DNA of 64,000 bases from Streptomyces sp. NRRL S-244. Its GTDB lineage: Bacteria; Actinomycetota; Actinomycetes; Streptomycetales; Streptomycetaceae. Positions 25,588-33,283 of this stretch are shown in pieces; position 1 is the first letter of the stretch, and every line of letters begins with the position of its first letter. The notes under the pieces are model-generated. The model searched no databases. It was not told where the DNA came from and worked only from the letters and a program-made list of their open reading frames with translations. Position numbers and translations under genes: made by a program. The stretch lies in contig NZ_JOCX01000023.1 of assembly GCF_000717915.1 (NCBI RefSeq), positions 29,050 to 93,049 on the forward strand. The letters run 5' to 3'.

Positions 25588-26607
25588 CTAACCGGTGAAG
25601 GAAACGATCATCTTTCCGGTGTTGTCGCCGCGCAGCATGCCGAGGAAGGCCTCGGTCGCGTTCTCCACGCCCTCGACGACGGTCTCGTCGGCCACGAGCT
25701 CACCGGAGCGCAGCCAGCCGGCGACGTCCTGGACGAACTGCTGCTGGAGCCCGGCGTGGTCGCCGACGAGCACGCCCTGCAGGCGCAGCCGCTTGCCGAT
25801 GACCAGGGCCAGGTTGCGCGGGCCGGGGGTCGGCTCGGTGGCGTTGTACTGGGCGATCGCCCCGCACAGGGTGGCGCGGCCGTGCACGTTGAGGGAGGAG
25901 ATGGCGGCCTCCAGGTGGTCCCCGCCGACGTTGTCGAAGTAGACGTCGATGCCCTGGGGGGCGGCCTCCTTCAGCTGCTCGCCGACGGGGCCGTTCTTGT
26001 AGTTGAAGGCGGCGTCGAAGCCGTACTTCTCCGTGAGGAGCGTCACCTTCTCGTCCGAGCCGGCCGAGCCGATGACCCGAGCGGCGCCCTTGATCTTCGC
26101 GAACTGGCCGACGAGGCTGCCGACCGCACCGGCCGCGCCGGAGACGAAGACGGTGTCGCCCTCCTTGAAGGAGGCCACCTCGAAGAGGCCGGCGTAGGCG
26201 GTCAGGCCCGGCATGCCGAGCACGCCGAGGTAGGCGGAGAGCGGGGCGAGCGAGGCGTCGACCTTGGTGGCGTGCTGGGCGGGCACGTCGGCGTACTCGC
26301 GCCAGCCCAGGCCGTGCAGTACGTGGTCGCCGACCTCGAAGCCCTCGGCGGCGGAGGCCACGACCTCGCCGACCGCGCCGCCGTCCATCGGCTTGTCCAG
26401 CTGGAACGGCGGGACGTAGGACTTCACGTCGTTCATCCGGCCGCGCATGTACGGGTCCACGGACATGTGCAGGTTGCGCACCAGGATCCGGCCGGGGGCC
26501 GGGGCCGCGACCTCGACCTCGCGCAGGGCGAAGTCCTCGGCGACGGGCCAGCCCTGCGGACGGCGGACGAGGTGCCACTCGCGGCTGACGGCAGGGATCT
26601 CAGACAT
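25588..26607 (-). CDS. NADP-dependent medium-chain oxidoreductase (CurA / LTB4DH-like)
   Basis: This 339-residue zinc-free MDR enzyme reduces activated C=C bonds of enones and similar compounds. The N-terminus has WHLVRRPQGWPVAEDF and VDPYMRGRM, typical of the YncB/CurA and prostaglandin-reductase group. The Rossmann loop is VSGAAGAVGS (about 155-164), followed by KYGFDAAFNYK and YFDNVGGDHLEAA. No structural-zinc cysteines are present. The ATG at 26607 is divergent from a MarR gene across about 100 bases, and the MarR protein is the obvious candidate regulator. The role is probably detoxification of electrophiles, fitting the neighbouring ohr. Confidence 0.9.
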   Translation of the reverse strand: MSEIPAVSREWHLVRRPQGWPVAEDFALREVEVAAPAPGRILVRNLHMSVDPYMRGRMNDVKSYVPPFQLDKPMDGGAVGEVVASAAEGFEVGDHVLHGLGWREYADVPAQHATKVDASLAPLSAYLGVLGMPGLTAYAGLFEVASFKEGDTVFVSGAAGAVGSLVGQFAKIKGAARVIGSAGSDEKVTLLTEKYGFDAAFNYKNGPVGEQLKEAAPQGIDVYFDNVGGDHLEAAISSLNVHGRATLCGAIAQYNATEPTPGPRNLALVIGKRLRLQGVLVGDHAGLQQQFVQDVAGWLRSGELVADETVVEGVENATEAFLGMLRGDNTGKMIVSFTG

Positions 26608-26706
26608 GTGCGCTCCCGAATCGAGGAATCGACGAATACTTCAGTAGGTGAAACAACCATGCGCCTGGATATTTCATGTTGTCAAGTAAATGGGTACTCT
26701 GGATCC
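26608..26706. promoter_or_regulatory. Divergent reductase/MarR promoter region
   Basis: The region is AT-rich. On the plus strand TTCATG (26673-26678) and TACTCT (26695-26700) are 16 bp apart, and the -10 ends six bases before the MarR ATG, suggesting a leaderless message. The overlapping imperfect dyad ATTTCATG-N5-AAGTAAAT (26671-26691) is a candidate MarR site. Confidence 0.4.
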
Positions 26707-27129
26707 ATGCCCAGTCGTCGCGCAGATCCCCTGACCCTTGAGGTTGTCGAGCTCATCGGCTCCGTCGTGGCCCGCTACCACGAGGAGTACGAGCACGCGG
26801 CAGCCAGCCACCAGCTCACCGGCGCCCAGGCGCGGGTGCTGAACCTGCTGTCCCTGGAGCCGATGCCGATGCGCCGGATAGCGCAGCAGCTCAAGTGCGA
26901 GCCCTCGAACATCACGGGCATCGTGGACCGGCTGGAGTCGCGCGGCCTGGTCGAGCGCAGGCCGGACCCGGCGGACCGCCGGGTGAAGCTGGCCGCGCCG
27001 ACGCAGGAGGGCCTGCAGACCGCGGACCGGCTGCGCGAGTCGCTGGACTTCGCGCGCGAACCGCTGGCCGGACTGTCCACGGCCGAGCGGGCGGCCCTGC
27101 GGGACCTGCTCAAGCGGATGCTGGGCTGA
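26707..27129 (+). CDS. MarR family transcriptional regulator
   Basis: This 140-residue winged-helix repressor has the core LTGAQARVLNLLSLEPMPMR, then RIAQQLKCEPSNITGIVDRL, with the wing ERRPDPADRRVKL. It has a single cysteine, Cys64, located at the recognition helix, so oxidation or alkylation of it would be expected to disturb DNA binding. It lacks the N-terminal redox Cys of OhrR. The frame is open far upstream through antisense of the reductase, but the ATG at 26707 follows a good -10 and starts close to the fold. It is divergent from the reductase and, beyond it, ohr. Confidence 0.88.
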   Translation: MPSRRADPLTLEVVELIGSVVARYHEEYEHAAASHQLTGAQARVLNLLSLEPMPMRRIAQQLKCEPSNITGIVDRLESRGLVERRPDPADRRVKLAAPTQEGLQTADRLRESLDFAREPLAGLSTAERAALRDLLKRMLG

Positions 27130-27141
27130 GCGCCCGGCCGC

Positions 27142-27870
27142 TCAGCAGAAGAAGATGAACCAGCAGCCGGTCTTGGTCGGCGTCGGGCTGGGGCTCGGCG
27201 ACGGCGGCTGCGCCGACCCGGAAGCGCTCGGCGACGGCTTCCCCGACTGACTCGGCTTTACGGACGGCCCCGACCCGGTGGCCCCCTTGGTCGGCCCCGG
27301 CTTCCCCGATGCGGAGGCCGACGCCGTCGGACCCGGCTGCGCGGACCCCTCGGCGGACGCCCCGGGCCCGGCCGGCTGCGTACCGCCCGCGGTGGCCTTC
27401 GCGGACCCGGACGCCTTCACCGGCTTCAGCGCCGTGGGCGCGGCGGGAGTCCCCTTGCCGCTCGGCAGCGGACCCGGATCCTGCGGGCCGTTCCCGTCGG
27501 TGAGCTCCACCTGTGCGGCCCGGTCGGTCTTCTGCCCCTCGGTGACGATCCGGGCCAGCGCGAGCGTGCCCCCGACCGCGAGCACCAGGCCCAGCCCGAG
27601 CGTCAGCACGGTCCGGCGGCGCCTGCGGTGCGTGGCGCGGCGGCGCGACCCGGCCCGGCCGCCGCGGTCCGCACCGGACAGCACGACGAGCGAGTCCGCG
27701 AACGGGTCCGCCGGCGGGGCGTCGGCCTCGGACCGTACGGAGCCGTAGGGGGCGGCGGGCACGCCGGACACCCCGGGCGCGGCCGGGGGCAGGTACTCGA
27801 CCGGGGTTCCGCAGCCGGCACACGCCAGGGCGCCGTTGAGGTGCCTGCGGCACGCGTGGCAGTAGTCCAT
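27142..27870 (-). CDS. SCO2400-family zinc-ribbon membrane protein
   Basis: This 242-residue protein is known from Streptomyces but has no assigned function. The N-terminus is a zinc ribbon CHAC...CAGC (Cys4, Cys7, Cys17, Cys20). A basic stretch with RRRATHRRRRR precedes one membrane helix (TVLTLGLGLVLAVGGTLALA). About 120 residues rich in Ser, Pro, Gly and Lys follow and should lie outside the membrane. The protein ends with the short hydrophobic tail TGCWFIFFC. Ribbon inside and tail outside would fit a single-pass sensor or anchor. It converges on the MarR gene with a 12-base gap. Confidence 0.75.
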   Translation of the reverse strand: MDYCHACRRHLNGALACAGCGTPVEYLPPAAPGVSGVPAAPYGSVRSEADAPPADPFADSLVVLSGADRGGRAGSRRRATHRRRRRTVLTLGLGLVLAVGGTLALARIVTEGQKTDRAAQVELTDGNGPQDPGPLPSGKGTPAAPTALKPVKASGSAKATAGGTQPAGPGASAEGSAQPGPTASASASGKPGPTKGATGSGPSVKPSQSGKPSPSASGSAQPPSPSPSPTPTKTGCWFIFFC

Positions 27871-27948
27871 GACGTCCGCACGCTACGTGGTCCCTCGCAA
27901 CATCCGTATCGCGGGTTCGTGGAGGTCCTGTGTGGAATCGTGGCTTCC

Positions 27949-28530
27949 ATGACTCCGTCCGCGCCCTCGGGACCCTTCGGTCCGGCCGCCTTCCAACTGG
28001 TGCTGCTGCGTCGGATGGCGGACTTCCGGCCGGAGCTCGCCGACGAGGCGCGCCGGCGTCTCGGCGCCTCGCTCGCCGAGCAGCGGGAGGCGAACAAGCG
28101 CTGGCAGGCGATGGTCCGCTCGCCCCGCTCGCGCGGCGCGCTGGCCCGCTACCGCTCGGTGCTCGGGCCCCCGGAGTCCACGGCCGCCCGCGCCATCGGC
28201 GATCTGGAGTGCGAGGCCCTGCTGTGGCCGCTGCCGCTCTGGCCGGACCTGCGCTTCGAGGTGCTGGCCGCGCCGGACGGGGCGGTGTGGAACGAGTGGC
28301 TGGTCCGGGCCCCGGGTGCGCGGGGGCCCGTACTGGAGACTGCGCAGGACCTGCTGCCCTGGTCGGCCACGGTGGACGAGGTGGCGCGGGCCTTCGCCCC
28401 GGTGCGCCCGCTGGAGGGGACCGCGCCGACCCGGTGGCGCCTCGCGTTCCGTGCGCAGGGGCGGCCGTGCGTGGCGGAGTTCACGTACGGCCTGCTCCAG
28501 CGCGTCGCGGTCGACGGGGTCGAGGTATAG
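27949..28530 (+). CDS. Conserved hypothetical protein
   Basis: This 193-residue soluble protein is unrecognised. It is Arg/Ala-rich in the N-terminal half (FQLVLLRRMADFRPELADEARRRLG) and has a compact C-terminal part with WNEWLVRAPGARGPVLETAQ and a TRWRLAFRAQGRPCVAEFTY beta section. It shows no membrane helix, signal peptide or catalytic motif. The start is uncertain: the ATG at 27949 is given, but an in-frame GTG at 27940 lies closer to the strong GGAGGT at 27921-27926. Codon use is normal for the window, which supports a real gene. Confidence 0.6.
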   Translation: MTPSAPSGPFGPAAFQLVLLRRMADFRPELADEARRRLGASLAEQREANKRWQAMVRSPRSRGALARYRSVLGPPESTAARAIGDLECEALLWPLPLWPDLRFEVLAAPDGAVWNEWLVRAPGARGPVLETAQDLLPWSATVDEVARAFAPVRPLEGTAPTRWRLAFRAQGRPCVAEFTYGLLQRVAVDGVEV

Positions 28531-28554
28531 GGGGACCGAAGCGCGGGAGCGGTC

Positions 28555-29241
28555 CTACGAGGCGAGGAAGGCCCGGACCCCCGCCGAGGTGGCGTCGTCC
28601 CCCAGCAGGTCGTTGTGCCCCAGGCAGCCGACCGGTGTGTTGGCCGCCCCGGTGAGCGGGACGCTGTCGTCCGGGTTGACGACCTCGTCGCAGTTCGACC
28701 AGAACGTCGCGTACTTCACCGCGCCCGGGGTCTCGTCCCCCGCGTTCAGGTTCTTCACGACGTACGAACCGGGGGTCATGTCCCGGCAGGCCTGGTCCCA
28801 CAGGGCGCAGGCCCACGCGGTGGAGGTGCCGTGGTTGGGGCCGGCCAGCGAGACCCAGTGGTCCACGGTGGCGGTGCCGCCGCCGAACTTCACGTACCAG
28901 CGGCCGACCAGCGAGCCGAGCGAGTGCGCCACGATGTCGACCCTGGCGGCGCCGGTCTGCCGGCGGACCTGGTCGACGTACGCGCCGAGCTGCCCGGCCA
29001 CGACCTCGTTGACGGACCGGTGCGTGTCGTAACCCCACGAGAAGAGCTCCGAGTCCGCGTACCCTGCGGCGCGCAGGTCCTCGCGCAGGCCGCCCCAGAC
29101 GCCCGGGTCGGCGTTGTAGCCGTGGATGAAGACGACCGGGTTGTGCGGCTGCACAGGGGTGGCGGCCTGGGCCGGGAAGGGTGCGAGCGGCGCCAGGCAG
29201 AGCGTCAGCAGCGCGAGCAGTTTCTGGCGGGGCGTCAGCAT
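28555..29241 (-). CDS. Secreted lipase/esterase (lipase class 2-like)
   Basis: This 228-residue exported alpha/beta hydrolase has a signal peptide at residues 1-26 (KLLALLTLCLAPLAPFPAQA). The oxyanion strand is NPVVFIHGYNADPGVW. The nucleophile elbow is VAHSLGS with Ser107. The likely Asp is in NPDDSVPL and the His in CLGHNDLL, giving a full triad. Three or four cysteines in the mature part (ACALWDQAC, NCDEVV, GCLGH) suggest disulfides. It is similar to Streptomyces and Bacillus secreted triacylglycerol lipases. It is divergent from mbl, with 218 bp between the starts. Confidence 0.85.
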   Translation of the reverse strand: MLTPRQKLLALLTLCLAPLAPFPAQAATPVQPHNPVVFIHGYNADPGVWGGLREDLRAAGYADSELFSWGYDTHRSVNEVVAGQLGAYVDQVRRQTGAARVDIVAHSLGSLVGRWYVKFGGGTATVDHWVSLAGPNHGTSTAWACALWDQACRDMTPGSYVVKNLNAGDETPGAVKYATFWSNCDEVVNPDDSVPLTGAANTPVGCLGHNDLLGDDATSAGVRAFLAS

Positions 29242-29459
29242 GGGGTCCCCTTTACCTTGTTACGCGCGAGTAGCGCGGTCAGTGGCGGCATCGTGCTGCC
29301 TGTCGGTACAGAAATCCACCCCCGTGCAGCACCTCTCGCCCCGTGCGACACACCCGGCCGGAGCAGCCCAACGGGCGGTATGACCCTTTCGCCCGAGAAG
29401 ATATGAAATGCAACCGGCAGCCGCCGGTCTCTTGCTCCAGCGTCTCGGGAGGATCTGCC

Positions 29460-30497
29460 GTGACCGTCAGTCTTGAGCAGTTGCGCCGCTGCCACGTCGC
29501 CGTCGACCTGGGAGCAGCCAGGACCCGCGTGTACGTCAAGGGCGCCGGCCTGGTGGTCGACGAGCCCAGCTGCGCCGCCGTCAACACCCGCACCGGCGCG
29601 CTCATCGCGGTCGGGTCCTTCGCCGAACGGATGACGGGCCGTACGCCCGACTACATCCGCGTCGTTCGCCCCGTCTCCGGCGGCACCGTCGTCGACATCG
29701 AGATGGCCCAGCGGATGCTGCGCCACCTGCTCGGCGAGAAGCTGCGCCGCGCCCTGCGCCGCAAGCCCCGGCTGCGGGCCGCCGCCTGCACCCCGCACGA
29801 CGCCGACCCGCTCGCGCAGCGGGCCGCCGTCGAGACGATGGTCGGGCTCGGCGCCCGGCGCGTCGAACTCGTCGACACCCTGATCGCGGCGGCCGTCGGC
29901 TGCGGCCTGCCCGTGGAGCAGCCGACCGCGACGATGATCATGGTGTGCGGGGCCGCCGCCACGCAGGTCGCCGTCCTCTCCCTCGGCTCGATCGTCACCG
30001 CCCAGCGGATCCCGGTCGGCGGCGAGGCCATCGACCACGCCGTCGTCCAGCACCTGCGCCACGCGCACGAGCTGATGCTGCCCAGCCAGGCCGTCCGGCC
30101 GCTCCAGGTGGCCCTGCACGGCAACGGCATCACCGACGAGGGCCCCGCCTCCACCCTCATCCACGGCCGCGACGTGGCCACCGGACTGGCCCGCTCCGTC
30201 CACGTGGACACCGCCGCCGTCCGGGACGCCATCCACACCCCGCTGACCGCCGTCCTCGACGGCATCGGCAAGGTGCTCCGGGACTGCCCGCCGGACCTGG
30301 TCGCCGACCTGACGGACCGGGGGATCATGATGGTGGGAGGCAGCGCCCTGCTGCCGGGCCTGGACCAGATGCTGCGCGACGCCACCGGCATGCCCGTCGC
30401 CATCGCGGAACGGCCGGACGTGTGCGCCGTGCTCGGTCTCGGCATGATGCTCGAAGGGAAGATCGCCCCGATGGTCCTCAACCCGCTGGCCGAATGA
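29460..30497 (+). CDS. mbl: MreB-like actin homologue Mbl, degenerate ATPase motifs
   Basis: This 345-residue protein aligns with MreB along its length, for example GARRVELVDTLIAAAVGCGL against the MreB GAREVYLIEEPMAAAIGAGL. The signature GSFAERMTGRTPDYIRVVRP and the adenosine loop MMVGGSALLPGL are kept. In S. coelicolor the Mbl protein contributes to spore-wall synthesis. Two ATPase features are lost: the catalytic Glu of IEEP is Thr140, and phosphate loop 2 DIGGGT reads VCGAAAT (about 162-168). The phosphate-1 loop is DLGAART instead of DLGTANT. It starts at the GTG at 29460 after GGGAGGAT. Its stop overlaps the next start (ATGA), so the two genes are coupled. Confidence 0.85.
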   Translation: MTVSLEQLRRCHVAVDLGAARTRVYVKGAGLVVDEPSCAAVNTRTGALIAVGSFAERMTGRTPDYIRVVRPVSGGTVVDIEMAQRMLRHLLGEKLRRALRRKPRLRAAACTPHDADPLAQRAAVETMVGLGARRVELVDTLIAAAVGCGLPVEQPTATMIMVCGAAATQVAVLSLGSIVTAQRIPVGGEAIDHAVVQHLRHAHELMLPSQAVRPLQVALHGNGITDEGPASTLIHGRDVATGLARSVHVDTAAVRDAIHTPLTAVLDGIGKVLRDCPPDLVADLTDRGIMMVGGSALLPGLDQMLRDATGMPVAIAERPDVCAVLGLGMMLEGKIAPMVLNPLAE

Positions 30498-32065
30498 CGA
30501 ACGCGGCGCCCGAGCCGGCCGATCCCGCGGGACGGGCCAGTCTGCCCGTACTCCTGGAGGCGGTGCTCAGCGTCGGCTCCGAACTGGAGCTGCGAGCCAC
30601 CCTCCAGCACATCGTGGACTCGGCGACCGAGCTGTGCGCGGCCCGGTACGGAGCGCTCGGGGTCATCGACCCCGAGCGCCTCCGGCTGACCGAGCTGTAC
30701 ACGGCCGGGCTCGGCGAGGCGGAGCGCGCCGCGATCCCCCGGCTGCCCGACGGGCGTACGGGCCTGTTCGGAGCGCTGATCACCGATCCGCGCCCGCTGG
30801 TGCTGGAGGACCTGGCGGAGGATCCGCGCGCGACGGGGTTCCCGCCGGGCCATCCCCCCATGCGCAGCTTCCTGGGCGTCCCCATCCGGGTCCACACGGA
30901 GGTCTTCGGCAACCTCCACCTCACCGAGAAGCAGGGCGGCGGGCCGTTCACGGACGAGGACCTCGCGCTGGTACGGGTCCTGGCCTCCCAGGCGGGGATA
31001 GCCATCGGCAACGCCCGGCTCTACGAGACGGCGCGCCGCCGGGAGCGCTGGATCGAGGGCGCCGCCGCGGTCACCACGACCCTGCTGGCCGGCCGCCCGG
31101 CCGCCGACGCGCTGATGTGCGTGGCCGAACGGGCCCGGCTGCTCGCGGACGCGGCGGCCGGGGTGGTCCTCCAGCCGACCGCGGAGGGCGGCATGGAGAT
31201 CGTGGCGGCCTCCACGCACGGGGACCCCGGGGACCTGCTCGGGACGGCGATCGCCCCCGGCTCGCCGGTCCTGGTACAACTCCTGGGCGGCGAACCGGTC
31301 TTCATAGAGGACTCGGCGACGGACCCCCGGATGACCACGCACGTGCGGGAACGATTCGGCCCGAGCATGATGCTGCCGCTCCAGAGCGGCGGCCAGCTGA
31401 TCGGCACCCTGGCCCTGCCGCGCGCCCGCGGCGGGCGCCCGTACGACGCCGTGGACCGGCTGCTGGCCTCGCAGTTCGCCTCCCAGGCCGCGCTGGCCCT
31501 CGTACTGGCCGACGCGCAGCACGACCGCGAGCAGCTGGCGATCTACGAGGACCGCGACCGGATCGCCCGGGACCTGCACGACCTGGTGGTCCAGCGGCTG
31601 TTCGCGACGGAGATGATGCTGGAGAGCACGAAGAAGCGGTCGGCGTCCGCGCCGGCCGGGGACACGGTCGGCGACGAACTCGGCCGGGCGGTGGACGAAC
31701 TCGACTCCACCATCCAGGAGGTCCGCACCGCCATCTTCGCCCTCCAGCAGCCGCCGAGCGACGCCCCGACGACGTTCCGCGGCCGGGTCCTGCGGGAGAC
31801 GGGCGGGGCGGCGGTCCTGCTGGGCTTCCAGCCGTCGGTCCACTTCACGGGTGCGGTGGACGCCCTGCTCCCGGAGCCGGTGGCGGGCGACCTCCTCTCC
31901 GCCCTGCGCGGAGCCCTGGCCGCGGCCCACCGCCGCTCGCAGACCACGGCGATCGAGGTCGCGGTGGACGCCACCCCGACCCGCGTCCGCCTGACGGTCA
32001 CGGACGACGGACGTACGGAGTCGGGAACGCGGGGTACGACGCTGAACTGGGAGTCGGCGCTCTAG
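30494..32065 (+). CDS. GAF-GAF histidine-kinase-like protein (DosS type) with degenerate ATPase
   Basis: This 523-residue soluble protein has two GAF domains (about 35-175 and 205-340). A HisKA_3 helix follows with the phospho-acceptor His362 in RDRIARDLHDLVVQRLFATE. The layout is that of DevS/DosS sensors. The C-terminal ATP-binding domain is shortened and lacks key residues. The N-box Asn is absent (GALAAAHRRSQ), only DDG of the G1 box remains, and the chain stops before the G2 glycines. It therefore probably cannot autophosphorylate and may only sense or bind a partner. ATGA overlap links it to mbl. It overlaps the Lrp stop by 4 bases. Confidence 0.8.
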   Translation: MTNAAPEPADPAGRASLPVLLEAVLSVGSELELRATLQHIVDSATELCAARYGALGVIDPERLRLTELYTAGLGEAERAAIPRLPDGRTGLFGALITDPRPLVLEDLAEDPRATGFPPGHPPMRSFLGVPIRVHTEVFGNLHLTEKQGGGPFTDEDLALVRVLASQAGIAIGNARLYETARRRERWIEGAAAVTTTLLAGRPAADALMCVAERARLLADAAAGVVLQPTAEGGMEIVAASTHGDPGDLLGTAIAPGSPVLVQLLGGEPVFIEDSATDPRMTTHVRERFGPSMMLPLQSGGQLIGTLALPRARGGRPYDAVDRLLASQFASQAALALVLADAQHDREQLAIYEDRDRIARDLHDLVVQRLFATEMMLESTKKRSASAPAGDTVGDELGRAVDELDSTIQEVRTAIFALQQPPSDAPTTFRGRVLRETGGAAVLLGFQPSVHFTGAVDALLPEPVAGDLLSALRGALAAAHRRSQTTAIEVAVDATPTRVRLTVTDDGRTESGTRGTTLNWESAL

Positions 32066-32529
32066 GCCGTGTCTTTCGGATCGGGCCGGGCCCGGCCCGC
32101 GGGGCCGTGCGCGCCCTTGAGGGCGATCCGCGTACTGGACTGCGCCACGCCGGCCTCGCGCTTGAGCCGGCGCAGCAGCGCGTCGAGCGCGGCCGGATCG
32201 GCGGCCCGGGCCCGTACGAGGTAGTCGTACTCCCCCGTCACGTGGACGACCTCGGTGATCCCGGGAAGCGTGACGACCCGCTCCTCGAACTCCTCGTTGG
32301 TGGTGTCCTGCCGCAGGCTCAGATCGATGAAGACCACCAGCCCGCCGCGGGTGTCGGCGGCCGGATCCACGATGACGGTGAACCCGCGGATCACCCCGTC
32401 CCGCCGCATCCTGCGCACCCGGTCGGCGGTGGCGTTGGCACTGAGCCCGACGCGGACGCCGAGGTCGCGGTACGAGATCCGCGCATCCTGCTGCAGGATG
32501 CCGAGGATTTCCCTGTCGAGGCGGTCCAT
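32062..32529 (-). CDS. Lrp/AsnC family transcriptional regulator
   Basis: This 155-residue regulator has the AsnC helix-turn-helix (LDREILGILQQDARISYRDLGVRVGLSANATADRVRRM). The RAM ligand domain follows (TEVVHVTGEYDYLVRARAAD). The family binds amino acids and forms octamers. It is divergent from a LysE-type exporter, the usual target of such a regulator, with 70 bases between the starts, so it likely senses an amino acid and activates export. Start: ATG 32529, directly before the helix-turn-helix. Confidence 0.9.
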   Translation of the reverse strand: MDRLDREILGILQQDARISYRDLGVRVGLSANATADRVRRMRRDGVIRGFTVIVDPAADTRGGLVVFIDLSLRQDTTNEEFEERVVTLPGITEVVHVTGEYDYLVRARAADPAALDALLRRLKREAGVAQSSTRIALKGAHGPAGRARPDPKDTA

Positions 32530-32599
32530 ACCGCGATTCTCGCAGCCAGGGCCGATAAGCGCCGCAGCACCCGATGCCCTTGCGCCCACCCTCGTCGCC

Positions 32600-33250
32600 A
32601 TGAACGGATTTCTCTCCCCGGCACTGTCGGGGGCGGTCGCGGGCCTGGGCGTGGCGATGCCGATGGGTGCGATGAGCGTGCTGCTGCTCCAGGAGGCGAT
32701 ACGGCACCGCCGCACGGCGATGGCCGCGGCGGCGGGCATCGCCACGGTGGACCTCGCCTACGCGGCCCTGGCCACCGCAATCGGCCCCTGGGTGGCCTCC
32801 CACGTCGCCCCGGTCGAGGCCTGGATCCGCCTCCTGTCGGCGGCGGTCCTCCTGTCGATGGCCGCCCACGGCCTCTACCGCAGCCGCACGATCCCGGCCC
32901 CGCCGGCGTTCGAGGCGCCCGGGGCACCCCCGGCGGTGGCCGGGGGCGGGCCCGGGCCGGCCAAGGCGGCGTACGCACGGTACGTCGCGCTCACCGCCGT
33001 GAACCCCACCACCGCCCTCTACTTCGCCGCCCTCACCACCGCCCAGGCCTCCACCCTCACCGCCCCCGCCACCGCCGCCGCCTTCCTGGGCGGCGTCGCC
33101 ACCGCGTCCCTCCTCTGGCAGCAGACCCTCGTCGCCCTCGGCGCCGCGGCCGGCCGCCGGATCTCCCCCGCCGCCCGCGCCTGGACCTTCCGCCTCGGCT
33201 ACGGCCTGGTCGCCGCCTACGCCCTCAAGCTCGCCTTTCCGTTGCCCTAG
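32600..33250 (+). CDS. LysE family amino acid exporter
   Basis: This 216-residue membrane protein has about six helices. It has the LysE opening MNGFLSPALSGAVAGLGVAMPMGAMSVLLLQEA and the conserved NPTTALYFAAL in the second half. A Pro/Gly-rich cytoplasmic loop lies at about 95-120. It should export an amino acid or derivative by proton exchange. It is divergent from an Lrp/AsnC regulator, which probably controls it. The carboxyltransferase gene follows after 33 bases but may have its own promoter. Confidence 0.88.
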   Translation: MNGFLSPALSGAVAGLGVAMPMGAMSVLLLQEAIRHRRTAMAAAAGIATVDLAYAALATAIGPWVASHVAPVEAWIRLLSAAVLLSMAAHGLYRSRTIPAPPAFEAPGAPPAVAGGGPGPAKAAYARYVALTAVNPTTALYFAALTTAQASTLTAPATAAAFLGGVATASLLWQQTLVALGAAAGRRISPAARAWTFRLGYGLVAAYALKLAFPLP

Positions 33251-33283
33251 GGACCCGCTAGCCGGGCCCCATAGGGTGATCCC

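Noticed and set aside
32255..32599. N-terminal extension of the LysE gene
   Set aside because: The upstream part overlaps the divergent Lrp gene. The ATG at 32600 gives the normal LysE N-terminus.
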